From Candidatus Aminicenantota bacterium (GTDB lineage Bacteria > Acidobacteriota > Aminicenantia > Aminicenantales > CALLJL01): 54,530 bases of DNA. The notes under the pieces are model-generated. The model was not told the DNA's origin. It did no database searches and was given only the letters and a program-made list of their open reading frames with translations. The stretch is taken from contig JAOAFQ010000235.1 in NCBI GenBank assembly GCA_026416195.1, positions 1 through 54,530 on the forward strand, in the 5' to 3' direction. How positions within the stretch are numbered: the first letter of the stretch is position 1; each line of letters opens with the position of its first letter. Made by a program: the position numbers and the translations under genes. Of the stretch, positions 32,996-41,115 are shown piece by piece.

Positions 32996-34035
32996 GATAC
33001 CGGGGAAACCTCATCCCGGCGATTAAAAATAAAGCGAGCTATCTCCAGAGCATTAAGGGCTGAACCGAGAGTCAAATTGTCAGCGATAGCCCAAATCCAA
33101 AGACCAGAAGGAAAACTTTCTTCTTGTTTGATTTGACCGATAAAAATTTGATCTTTTCCCGCCACAGAAATAGAACTGACACTCAATCGCTTCTTAGCAT
33201 TAGCTAGACGGAAAAGAGAATTGGCCTGGAGAAGAAATTCTACTTGTTTGACCTTGACTGGTTGCTCAAATTCAAAATAAGTCATAATTGCATAAGTATG
33301 AAAAACAGGCACTTGAATAAGACTCAAAGAGAGAGGTAGTTGCGGGGCTCGTAAAACTCGCCGGACCTCACCGACAATCAATTTTTCATCGGGTGTAAAA
33401 CCATCAGGGCCGGCTTTATCAAGAGGGGCTAGGAGATTAAAAGCCACCTGTTCCCGAAAGACCTTTTTTTTTAAGGATGTTGAACTTAAAAGAGAAACAC
33501 TTTGATTAGCCAGTTCTTCAATGCCTGATTCACCAAAAGCGGAGGCCGGCTGCATGACGAAAGCTAAGACTCTAACCAGCCCAAAATGAGGCCTAAGAAC
33601 ATGAAGAAGATGGGAAAGGATAATGGTAACCGGGTGAGGATTGCTGATTAAGAAAGCATCCTGTTCAATAATAATTTCATCATTAACCCCAGCCACAACT
33701 ACGGGCACCGATTCATTGGCTGAAAAGGTCTGATGGAGATCAATTGCTCTAAATTTTCTCTCTAAAGCCATTTCCCCACATCGACGGTTCGTCGCCTCAT
33801 CGGCCGCTAAGAAAACAAGATCCAAACCTTCAAGCAGGGAAAAATCAAGATGGTGAATCACTCTAGGCTCAGCTGCAAACTCAGTGAGTTTACTATATTC
33901 AGTCTCGACCTCAGGATCATAAAATTCAATCGTTGTCAGGGGAAAACGCCTTTCAGCCAAAGCATTTTTTATTTCTTGAGCTCGAAGAGAATCAGTACCG
34001 ACTAAAGCCACTCGGAAAGGTTTTCTCTCAGTCAT
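32992..34035 (-). CDS. Aspartate-semialdehyde dehydrogenase paralog without catalytic cysteine (Usg-like)
   Basis: A 347-residue protein with the ASADH fold and length. The nucleotide loop that normally reads GATGAVG is VGTDSLRAQE. The active-site SNPNCTT reads SNPHPVT, putting Pro135 where the nucleophilic Cys should be. The RVPVxxGHS substrate motif is QVPVFHTYA. Thus it should not be an active dehydrogenase. E. coli Usg-1 is a known inactive relative. It sits in an operon with a lipid exporter and a glycosyltransferase rather than with lysine or threonine genes, suggesting a non-enzymatic or different role. The true asd is probably elsewhere. Confidence 0.8.
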   Translation of the reverse strand: MTERKPFRVALVGTDSLRAQEIKNALAERRFPLTTIEFYDPEVETEYSKLTEFAAEPRVIHHLDFSLLEGLDLVFLAADEATNRRCGEMALERKFRAIDLHQTFSANESVPVVVAGVNDEIIIEQDAFLISNPHPVTIILSHLLHVLRPHFGLVRVLAFVMQPASAFGESGIEELANQSVSLLSSTSLKKKVFREQVAFNLLAPLDKAGPDGFTPDEKLIVGEVRRVLRAPQLPLSLSLIQVPVFHTYAIMTYFEFEQPVKVKQVEFLLQANSLFRLANAKKRLSVSSISVAGKDQIFIGQIKQEESFPSGLWIWAIADNLTLGSALNALEIARFIFNRRDEVSPVS

Positions 34036-34050
34036 GGAAGTTAAAGTTAA

Positions 34051-34272
34051 TTAAAGTGATTTTTGTTTGGCTTGCATCATTAAATACATTTTGTCCTTAA
34101 GAGCCAACTTTTTCTTTTTGAGAACTCTCTCCTCCATCGCCTCCTCTTCGGTTAAGGCTCCCTTATGACGGAGAAAATCAAGCCTTTCCTCGCACAGACG
34201 ATGTTCTTCGGCTAACTTTCGAAATTCCTCGCTTTCCTCAAGGAGGCGTTCTTTGAGGGTTTTTTCATCCAT
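34051..34272 (-). CDS. DUF465/YdcH family small protein
   Basis: A 73-residue, highly charged, all-helical protein with the DUF465 pattern: FRKLAEEHRLCEERLDFL, then ALTEEEAMEERVLKKKKLALKDKMY. These proteins form short antiparallel coiled coils and have no known function. A perfect AAGGAGGTGA precedes ATG. It lies 15 bases before the Usg-like gene. Confidence 0.88.
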   Translation of the reverse strand: MDEKTLKERLLEESEEFRKLAEEHRLCEERLDFLRHKGALTEEEAMEERVLKKKKLALKDKMYLMMQAKQKSL

Positions 34273-34318
34273 TCAAGCTTCACCTCCTTGCAAAGGATAA
34301 CATAAGGCTTTTCATAAT

Positions 34319-35299
34319 TCAAACCAGAGAATGGACGAAAATCTCCTCCAGTCGGGCTGCGGTGGCTTCCCAAGTAAATTCAAGAATTTTTTGGCGACCA
34401 GCTTCAGCTAACCGCTTCCGGAGGCTTTCATTTTTTTTAAGTTGCTCAATTTTTCTCGCTAAAAAAATGGGTAATGGCCAACGGACAACTAAAGCTGTTT
34501 CTCCAGGAATAGCGAAATCCTCTGTCCCGGAAGGGGTACAAACTACCGGAACACCACAGGCCATAGCTTCGGCGGTGGGGTTTGACCAACCAGCCCGCCA
34601 CTCAGCACTGACAAAAAGGTCGGCTTGAGAGTAAAGCCAAGCCATTTTACTCTGAGGAAGATCCCAGAAAAATTCATTAGGAACCGAAGTCTTAAGAAGT
34701 TTGCGGGGATCACGAGCTTCATTCTTCACTGGGGAATCGAAAAGCAGAAGTTTTATATTTGGGTATTTCCTCCAGAGTCTTTCTGCGGCTTTAATCACTA
34801 GATGAATCCCTTTTCTTCGGCGATATATTCGACCATAACAGAGAATTCGAAATTCTTCTTTAGAGCCTTCGCGTGCTTCAGGATGAAACAAGGTTGGATT
34901 TATACCTCCAGGGGCTAATTGACATCGAATACCGTAACGTCGAGTAAGACGACGAGCGAGGCCAGAGGAATTGGCTAGAAATTGGAGAGGCAAACGAGCT
35001 ACCTTTTTTTCTAAGGGATGACCTGCCAGAACAAAATAGAAAAATTTGACTTTAGCGGGGAGAGGTAGAAAATCTGAAAGCAAAGAATATTCAGAACAAA
35101 GGGCAATATCATGATTCTCCTTGGAGGCGCTAAGAATTGGTCTAATTTCGCCATTAAATTCAAGCCAACTGGGTGGAACACCTTCGGGAGTATAAAGGAT
35201 GAATTGATGACCACGGCGAACAAATTCATTGCCTAATTCAAGATAACGACGAACACCGCCAAAAATTTCGACGTGAGGCAACAAAGCCGCAATTTTCAT
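34319..35299 (-). CDS. Glycosyltransferase family 4 (GT-B)
   Basis: A 326-residue sugar transferase. The N-terminal half has PHVEIFGGVRRYLELGNEFVRRGHQF, the acceptor-binding glycine loop. The C-terminal Glycos_transf_1 domain has CYGRIYRRRKGIHLVIKA, LFVSAEWRAGWSNPTAEAMACGVPVV and TPSGTEDFAI, where the ExxxxxE-type nucleotide-sugar motif lies in AEWRAGWSNPTAEA. It is the first gene of the long minus-strand run ending with priA and is likely to build a cell-surface glycan. The sugar is unknown. No strong ribosome site precedes ATG. Confidence 0.88.
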   Translation of the reverse strand: MKIAALLPHVEIFGGVRRYLELGNEFVRRGHQFILYTPEGVPPSWLEFNGEIRPILSASKENHDIALCSEYSLLSDFLPLPAKVKFFYFVLAGHPLEKKVARLPLQFLANSSGLARRLTRRYGIRCQLAPGGINPTLFHPEAREGSKEEFRILCYGRIYRRRKGIHLVIKAAERLWRKYPNIKLLLFDSPVKNEARDPRKLLKTSVPNEFFWDLPQSKMAWLYSQADLFVSAEWRAGWSNPTAEAMACGVPVVCTPSGTEDFAIPGETALVVRWPLPIFLARKIEQLKKNESLRKRLAEAGRQKILEFTWEATAARLEEIFVHSLV

Positions 35300-35420
35300 C
35301 TTAAATGAAGTAATAATTTTTTTTGTCAGAAACTTAGGCCTAAATTTAATTGCCTTTATCTAAAATTACATCAAGATAGTAACAAATTACACCTTCATTG
35401 TTCAAAATTTTACGTCTATA

Positions 35421-35449
35421 TTGACAAGAAAAGCAAAGAAAAATATACT
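35421..35449 (+). promoter_or_regulatory. Promoter of tRNA-Phe
   Basis: TTGACA (35421-35426), a 17-base spacer and TATACT (35444-35449) make a near-perfect housekeeping promoter. Transcription would start about 35456, some 16 bases before the mature tRNA. Confidence 0.8.
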
Positions 35450-35472
35450 CTTTAACGAAAGGTCATCTAAGT

Positions 35473-35545
35473 GGCCAGGTAGCTCAGTCGGTAGAGCGAG
35501 GGACTGAAAATCCCTGCGTCGGCGGTTCGATTCCGTCCCTGGCCA
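35473..35545 (+). tRNA. tRNA-Phe (anticodon GAA)
   Basis: A 73-nt cloverleaf. The acceptor arms GGCCAGG and CCTGGCC pair fully. The D arm is GCTC...GAGC, the anticodon stem AGGGA/TCCCT with loop CTGAAAA (anticodon GAA at 35506-35508), and the T loop TTCGATT. The discriminator is A. CCA is not encoded (next bases CAT), so it must be added enzymatically. Confidence 0.96.
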
Positions 35546-35637
35546 CATTATTTTTAGGAGCAAAGAGGCTTAAACTGTTGGAAGAAAGAGCAAAAATTTT
35601 TCCTTTTGCTTGCTGCGAGGGAAAAAGAAGTTTTAAT

Positions 35638-36462
35638 TCAATTTTTCAAGAGGGCCAAATTAGCTTTAAATAACCCTTCCCAGTCACCAGTATCAAAACG
35701 TTTTAATGGACAAAGAAAACCATAAAGAGGTCTTTCTTGCGCCCACTTCTTAAGGGCATCGGTCAGTTGAATTTCACCTCTTGAGTCAGGTAAAGTCTCT
35801 TTAAGATAATTCATAATTCCTGGTTCAAGGATGGCTCTTCCCCATAAACCAAAGCTCGAAAAAGCTCGTTCTGGTCCCGGTTTTTCTTCTAGATCCTGAA
35901 TTAAGTAAATCCCTTTTTGAGGGCAAGGCTTAACTTTGGCTACACCAACCTTCCTTGTTTCCTCCTTTTTAATTTTGCCAAGAAGAACAATGGAAGAATC
36001 AAGTTCCTGCCAAGCTTCGAGCAGATAACTCAAACATGGCCTTTTTCCGAGATAAATATTATCTGGATTAAGGACAGCAAACGGCTCTCCAGCCACAAAA
36101 TCCTGACAGCAAAGGATAGCTTGACCGAGTCCTTGTCTTTCCTTTTGATAAACGAAATCAAGTTTAGTTCGCTTAGAAAGAGCTTGAATTTTTTCGCCTA
36201 ATTGCTTCCAACCCTTATTTTTTAATAATCTTATTAGTCTTGGATCAGGTTCGAAATATTTTCTTATGGCCTCTTTTTCTGGATGAATGACAATGACTAT
36301 TTCTTTAAGACCGCAAGCCTGAGCTTCTTCCCAAGCATATTGAATCATAGGCTTGGTAGCTACCGGAAGCAATTCCTTAGGAACAGCCTTGGTTAGAGGT
36401 AGGAGTCTAAGTCCATAACCGGCCGCAGGTATTATAGCCCGCTTCACTGACCTTTTTCTCAT
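35638..36462 (-). CDS. galU: UTP-glucose-1-phosphate uridylyltransferase
   Basis: A 274-residue nucleotidyltransferase making UDP-glucose. The signature AAGYGLRLLPLTKAVPKELLPV (a variant of AAGLGTRFLPATKA) is near the N-terminus, with IQYAWEEA, VYQKERQGLGQA and AVLNPDNIY (the usual LPDD reads NPDN) following. RFDTGDWEGLFKAN closes the enzyme. ATG at 36462 is chosen because AAAGGAGGG lies 3 bases upstream, though the spacing is short; TTG at 36477 is the alternative. A single gene with no co-transcribed partner; works with the mutase at 13762. Confidence 0.88.
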   Translation of the reverse strand: MRKRSVKRAIIPAAGYGLRLLPLTKAVPKELLPVATKPMIQYAWEEAQACGLKEIVIVIHPEKEAIRKYFEPDPRLIRLLKNKGWKQLGEKIQALSKRTKLDFVYQKERQGLGQAILCCQDFVAGEPFAVLNPDNIYLGKRPCLSYLLEAWQELDSSIVLLGKIKKEETRKVGVAKVKPCPQKGIYLIQDLEEKPGPERAFSSFGLWGRAILEPGIMNYLKETLPDSRGEIQLTDALKKWAQERPLYGFLCPLKRFDTGDWEGLFKANLALLKN

Positions 36463-36675
36463 CGACCCTCCTTTCAAGGTGTCACCTTTCTCTAAACTAA
36501 GATTTAACGAGTCTAATCCATGGTCAACCTAGAAGGAGAATCTTTTTTCTCAGTGGATAAAACTTTTTTAGCCAGATATCCTTGATGATTTGGCTTTCAG
36601 TTTCCTCAAAAATCCATTTTTATAAGATTAGAAGTCTTGCTAACTTGATTTTCAAATTTTTGCTTTTTAAAAAAA

Positions 36676-37992
36676 TTAGAAACGGTAGCTAATGGAAAGG
36701 TTAGGGACAATGAGAGTCATGTTATATATCCCAGGCATAGCTGATTGGTATTCGGGTTTGGTTAGGACATCAACATAACTGACCTTTCTTTCTTGGCCCT
36801 TCAAATATTCAAAACCAAAATCGAGCTTTAAATCTCCCAGAGCATAACCCAGACCAAAGGTAAAAACATTAAAATCATAACTGGGCAACAAGACGTTCAT
36901 TGTGGTATCAGGAGCTGGCGACGGATCCCAATAATAGCCGGCTCTAATAAACCAGTTATTCGGCAAAGCGTATTCAGCGCCAATTCTCATTTGGATGACA
37001 CTTTTCCAATGCATTTTTCTTACGTCATCACCGCTCATCGCCATTAGAAGTTTCCAACCTGGATCAAGAAAATCGGTCTTCATCTCATCTATGGTTTTCC
37101 ATTCTGACCACTGACCATCTGCTGTAAGAGTAAGTTCTTTGACAGGCTTAAAAGCAACGCCAAAAGCCAACCAAGTGGGCCAAGTAACATTTCTTTCAAG
37201 ATCTGATTCCTTGTTTAATCCGAGCAGATAAATATTGGAAATGGAAGCACTTCCTTTAAATTTAACTGTGTTCCTGGTCCGATAAGTAGCTCCAAAGCTG
37301 AGATTTTCGCTTGGCCTCACCAATAAGCCAAAGGTAGCCCCAATTCCCCAGCCACTCATACTTTCCTCATACTGGCCAAGATCAATTTTAGTATAAGGAA
37401 AAACTGGAAGATTAGCCGAACCAGCATGGGTGGCTATGTCGAAAGAGCCGTAATTAAAATTCAAGGTGGCTCCAAAATAAATTTGCTCATTGATTTGATA
37501 AGCAATTGCGGGGGCAATACTAACAACCCCAATCCGGCTTGACCATTCATAGCTTTTGTTTTCGGCTATGGCGGCAAAATCAGCTCCATCCCACGAAGCT
37601 CCAAGGCCTGAGGGTATATACACCCCTATCCCAGCTACAAGGTTTTCGGTTACGGGTTGATAATAAGCAGCTAAACCGGCTAGATAATGCTTAGTTTGGG
37701 TTTTAGCATTAACTAGGGTTAAAGTTCCGACACCAGCAATTGGAACTTCAAGTTTGTATTTCCCTGAGGGAATAAGGTCAACCCCATAAAAGCCAAAATA
37801 GCGATTTTTAAAAAGAGCCAGGCCCGCCGGATTCCAATAAATAGCACTAAAATCATCTGCTAGACCAACAAATGCGCCGCCCATAGCCAAAGCTTTCGAA
37901 CCAAGACTATTAAGGTTAAGGCCATTACCCAGAACCACGGTAGGCATAAGGAGATAAAGAATAAAACCGCTAAGAAGAACACTTTTTCTCAT
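36676..37992 (-). CDS. Outer-membrane protein of the FadL/OmpP1/TodX transport family
   Basis: A 438-residue beta-barrel protein. The signal peptide is residues 1-22 (ending VVLG). The mature N-terminus has NSLGSKALAMGGAF and DDFSAIYWNPAGLA, with the NPAG plug/hatch motif of FadL. The rest alternates aromatic strands and ends in SISYRF, with a C-terminal Phe expected for outer-membrane insertion. FadL proteins import long-chain fatty acids or other hydrophobic compounds. A GGAGG-type site precedes ATG. The gap 36463-36675 holds no gene. Confidence 0.9.
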   Translation of the reverse strand: MRKSVLLSGFILYLLMPTVVLGNGLNLNSLGSKALAMGGAFVGLADDFSAIYWNPAGLALFKNRYFGFYGVDLIPSGKYKLEVPIAGVGTLTLVNAKTQTKHYLAGLAAYYQPVTENLVAGIGVYIPSGLGASWDGADFAAIAENKSYEWSSRIGVVSIAPAIAYQINEQIYFGATLNFNYGSFDIATHAGSANLPVFPYTKIDLGQYEESMSGWGIGATFGLLVRPSENLSFGATYRTRNTVKFKGSASISNIYLLGLNKESDLERNVTWPTWLAFGVAFKPVKELTLTADGQWSEWKTIDEMKTDFLDPGWKLLMAMSGDDVRKMHWKSVIQMRIGAEYALPNNWFIRAGYYWDPSPAPDTTMNVLLPSYDFNVFTFGLGYALGDLKLDFGFEYLKGQERKVSYVDVLTKPEYQSAMPGIYNMTLIVPNLSISYRF

Positions 37993-38067
37993 TCTTAGCC
38001 TCCTTTCACTTACTTATCTTTGCTTTTACCATAATAAAGATCTGACATCAAGCGAATCCGCTCTCTA

Positions 38068-40653
38068 TCAGCTTGGCTTGGTAAAATTAATATCTCCTTT
38101 AGGATCAGCGTCGACCACAATTGTATCTCCCTCTTTGAATTCGCCTTGTAACAATTTAAGGGCTAGAGGATTCTGGATAAGATGTTGAATTGTTCTTTTT
38201 AGGGGTCGAGCACCGTAAACTGGATCAAAGCCTTTTTCGGCCAACACCTCTTTGGCTCTTTCCGTAATTTGCAAATTTACTTTTTTTTCACTAAGTCTTG
38301 CCTTCAACAAATTGAGCTGTATATCTAGTATTTTCATAATGACTTCTTTATCTAAGGGCTTAAAAATAATAATTTCATCGATTCGATTGAGGAATTCAGG
38401 TCGAAAGGATTGTTCAAGCAGACGGCGGACCTCTCGTTGCATCCGTTCGTAATCGTGGCTTAATTCTTTAATAATTTGACTGCCAAGATTAGAAGTCATG
38501 ATGATGATCGTGTTTCGAAAATCAACGGTTCTTCCTTTTCCATCGGTTAACCGACCATCATCTAAAATTTGAAGAAGCACATTGAAAACATCAGGATGGG
38601 CCTTTTCCATTTCATCCAGCAGAATAATTGAATAAGGACGCCTTTTTATGGCTTCGGTTAATTGGCCACCCTCTTCATAGCCAACATAACCGGGTGGAGC
38701 ACCAATCAAACGACTAACCGTATGTTTTTCCATATATTCTGACATATCCAGCCGAACCATGGCTCTCTCATCATCAAAAAGAAATTCAGCTAGGGCTCTA
38801 GCCAATTCAGTTTTACCCACCCCTGTTGGCCCGAGAAAAAAGAAAGAGCCAATTGGTCGAGACGAATCTTGAAGGCCCGCTCTAGCTCGCCTAATTGTAT
38901 CCGCCACAGCTCTTAGAGCATGATCCTGACCGACAACTCGCTGGGCTAGTTTTTCTTCCATTCGAATTAGTTTATCAATCTCGCCCTCGAGCATTTTGGA
39001 GACAGGAATACCTGTCCATTTGGAAACAATTTCTGCGATGTCCTCTTCATCCACTTCTTCTTTAATCATCTGACCTTTCTTTTGAATTTCAGCTAATTCA
39101 GCTGAAAGCTTATCCAAGTTCTTTCGTAATTCGATTAAATGGCCATATCTAATTTCAGCCACTTTTTCTAGGTCGCCTCGCCGTTCAGCCTTTTGTTCTT
39201 CAATCTTAAGGGCATCAATCTGTTCTTTAAGCTTATTCATGGCCTGAATTAGCTCTTTCTCTTTTTGCCATTGGGCCTTAAGGGCGTCACTTTTTTCCTT
39301 AAGCTCAGCGAGTTCGCGTTGAAGTTTAACCAGCCTTTCTTGAGACGCTTCGTCCTTTTCTTTTTTTAAAGCTTGGCGTTCAATTTCAAGCTGGCGAATC
39401 CGTCGATCGAGCTCATCTATCTCCTCGGGCATAGAATCTATTTCCACTCTTATTCGAGCGGCCGCTTCATCCACCAGATCAATCGCTTTATCCGGAAGAT
39501 ATCTTCCGGAAATATAACGGTGAGATAGAACAGCAGCCGCAACTAAAGCCGAATCCTTGATCTTAACTCCATGATGGAGTTCATATTTTTCTTTTAGGCC
39601 TCGAAGGATGGAAATGGTTTCTTCGACGGTGGGCTCATCGACAAAAACGGGTTGAAATCTCCTCTCTAAGGCTGGATCTTTTTCAATATATTTTTTATAT
39701 TCATTCAAAGTAGTTGCCCCAATGCAGCGAAGTTCTCCTCTGGCCAATGGCGGTTTAAGCATATTAGAAGCATCGATTGCTCCTTCCGCCGCTCCAGCGC
39801 CAATAATAGTGTGAAGCTCGTCAATAAAAAGAATGATTTCACCTTCAGCTTCTTTTATCTCCTTGAGAATAGCTTTTAGCCTATCTTCAAACTCACCTCG
39901 GTATTTGGTTCCAGCAACCAAGGCCCCAATATCCAGAGCAATAAGTCGTTTATTTTTAAGAGAGAGAGGAACATCGCCATTGGCAATTCGTTGAGCTAAT
40001 CCTTCGACGATAGCTGTTTTACCCACACCAGCTTCACCAATAAGAACAGGGTTATTTTTCGTCCGCCGGCTTAAAACCTGGATAACTCGTCTAATTTCAT
40101 CCTCCCGTCCAATTACAGGATCAAGTTTACCGTAGCGAGCTAAGTCAGTCAGATCGCGGGCATATTTTTTTAGAACTTCATATTTGGTTTCAGGCTCGGC
40201 ATCCGTTACTCGCTGAGTTCCTCTAATTTCCGCTAAGGCCCGAAGCACTTTCTCTTCATCGACTCCTTGACTTTTTAGAATCCGGGCCACCTGACCAGTT
40301 CCATCTTTGAGCATCGCCAGAAAAAGATGCTCCGTCGAAATATACTCATCCTTGAGCTTGGTTGCCTCCTGCTCGGCTTGATTTAAAACCTGCCTTAAAG
40401 CTGGAGAAATGTAGATTTCGCCAGCTCCTTCAACCCGGGGTAACCGATTGAGAATACCTTCAATCTCAGTATTTATTGTCTTTAAATTGGCTCCTAATTT
40501 CTGCAAAATTGAAACAACCACATTTTCGTCTTGCTGCAAAAATCCCCAAAATAAATGCTCTGGCTTTATTTCCTGATGCCCCATTTCTTCAGCTTTTCTC
40601 TGGGCAGCCACTAAAGCTTCTTGAGATTTAAGGGTAAATCTGTCCCACCTCAT
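38068..40653 (-). CDS. clpB: ATP-dependent disaggregase ClpB
   Basis: An 861-residue hexameric AAA+ chaperone that dissolves protein aggregates with DnaK. A Clp N-domain lies at about 1-145. AAA-1 has Walker [14 protein letters not shown]. The coiled-coil middle domain spans about 405-525 ([19 protein letters not shown]). AAA-2 has [13 protein letters not shown] and [12 protein letters not shown]. No LGF/IGL-type ClpP loop was seen, and the middle domain marks it as ClpB, not ClpA/C. ATG 40653 is selected by AAGGAGAG 4 bases upstream; the longer open frame to 40845 is not coding. No CIRCE repeat was found; the promoter is sigma-70-like. Confidence 0.96.
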   Translation of the reverse strand: MRWDRFTLKSQEALVAAQRKAEEMGHQEIKPEHLFWGFLQQDENVVVSILQKLGANLKTINTEIEGILNRLPRVEGAGEIYISPALRQVLNQAEQEATKLKDEYISTEHLFLAMLKDGTGQVARILKSQGVDEEKVLRALAEIRGTQRVTDAEPETKYEVLKKYARDLTDLARYGKLDPVIGREDEIRRVIQVLSRRTKNNPVLIGEAGVGKTAIVEGLAQRIANGDVPLSLKNKRLIALDIGALVAGTKYRGEFEDRLKAILKEIKEAEGEIILFIDELHTIIGAGAAEGAIDASNMLKPPLARGELRCIGATTLNEYKKYIEKDPALERRFQPVFVDEPTVEETISILRGLKEKYELHHGVKIKDSALVAAAVLSHRYISGRYLPDKAIDLVDEAAARIRVEIDSMPEEIDELDRRIRQLEIERQALKKEKDEASQERLVKLQRELAELKEKSDALKAQWQKEKELIQAMNKLKEQIDALKIEEQKAERRGDLEKVAEIRYGHLIELRKNLDKLSAELAEIQKKGQMIKEEVDEEDIAEIVSKWTGIPVSKMLEGEIDKLIRMEEKLAQRVVGQDHALRAVADTIRRARAGLQDSSRPIGSFFFLGPTGVGKTELARALAEFLFDDERAMVRLDMSEYMEKHTVSRLIGAPPGYVGYEEGGQLTEAIKRRPYSIILLDEMEKAHPDVFNVLLQILDDGRLTDGKGRTVDFRNTIIIMTSNLGSQIIKELSHDYERMQREVRRLLEQSFRPEFLNRIDEIIIFKPLDKEVIMKILDIQLNLLKARLSEKKVNLQITERAKEVLAEKGFDPVYGARPLKRTIQHLIQNPLALKLLQGEFKEGDTIVVDADPKGDINFTKPS

Positions 40654-40683
40654 TTTACTCTCCTTACAAAGACGATAGAATTT

Positions 40684-40712
40684 ATTATAAAAAAACTTCT
40701 TGACAAGCTCAA
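40684..40712 (-). promoter_or_regulatory. Promoter of clpB
   Basis: On the minus strand TTGAGC (40707-40712) and a perfect TATAAT (40684-40689) are 17 bases apart, giving a leader of about 25 bases before clpB ATG. It overlaps the divergent promoter of the acidic protein gene. Confidence 0.65.
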
Positions 40713-40727
40713 AAAAATTGATATGTA
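40700..40727 (+). promoter_or_regulatory. Probable promoter of the acidic protein gene
   Basis: TTGACA (40700-40705) is followed after 16 bases by TATGTA (40722-40727). Its -35 shares sequence with the clpB -35 on the other strand (palindrome CTTGACAAG), so polymerase binding at one would exclude the other. Confidence 0.42.
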
Positions 40728-40744
40728 TTTTTTGGGAGTTGACC

Positions 40745-41077
40745 ATGGAAGAAATTGAAATTTCAAGCTGGCTAACCTTGGATGCAATTAAAAAAAGAGC
40801 GGACATCATTGAAACAGTGGGGAACCTCCAGACTGGGCACAGCATGTCGGTTTTCTGCGTTATTGAAGATGACTATCTTGAGCTTTATTACAGTGATTCA
40901 GGACCGAACTATTTACGCCGATTTGAAGACCGGGATGAAATGGAAGAAGCTATTGAGGAAAGAAAAGAAGAGGCTGGTGAGGCTCCCTACGACGAAGATC
41001 TCGATTTTGAAGAGGAATATGAGGAGGAAGAGGAAGAAGAAGAATTTGATTTTGAGGACGAATCGGAAAAATATTAA
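40745..41077 (+). CDS. Small acidic protein, unknown function
   Basis: A 110-residue protein not recognised by family. The first about 65 residues look folded ([37 protein letters not shown], then [20 protein letters not shown]). The last 30 are almost all Glu/Asp with Phe and Tyr ([17 protein letters not shown]), giving a very low isoelectric point. GGGAG lies 6 bases before ATG. It is divergent from clpB with overlapping promoters. Acidic tails of this type often mimic nucleic acids or bind basic proteins, but that is only an analogy. Confidence 0.72.
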   Translation: MEEIEISSWLTLDAIKKRADIIETVGNLQTGHSMSVFCVIEDDYLELYYSDSGPNYLRRFEDRDEMEEAIEERKEEAGEAPYDEDLDFEEEYEEEEEEEEFDFEDESEKY

Positions 41078-41115
41078 AGCCTAAAAAGAGATTATCATAC
41101 TAACCTCAATTTAAA

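Noticed and set aside
40654-40744. CIRCE/HrcA heat-shock operator before clpB
   Set aside because: No TTAGCACTC-N9-GAGTGCTAA-like inverted repeat is present; only the short CTTGACAAG palindrome inside the promoters.
40782-41084. 100-residue frame overlapping the acidic protein gene
   Set aside because: It is a shifted frame of the Glu/Asp-rich region, with Lys/Arg-rich translation typical of a shadow, and has no ribosome site.
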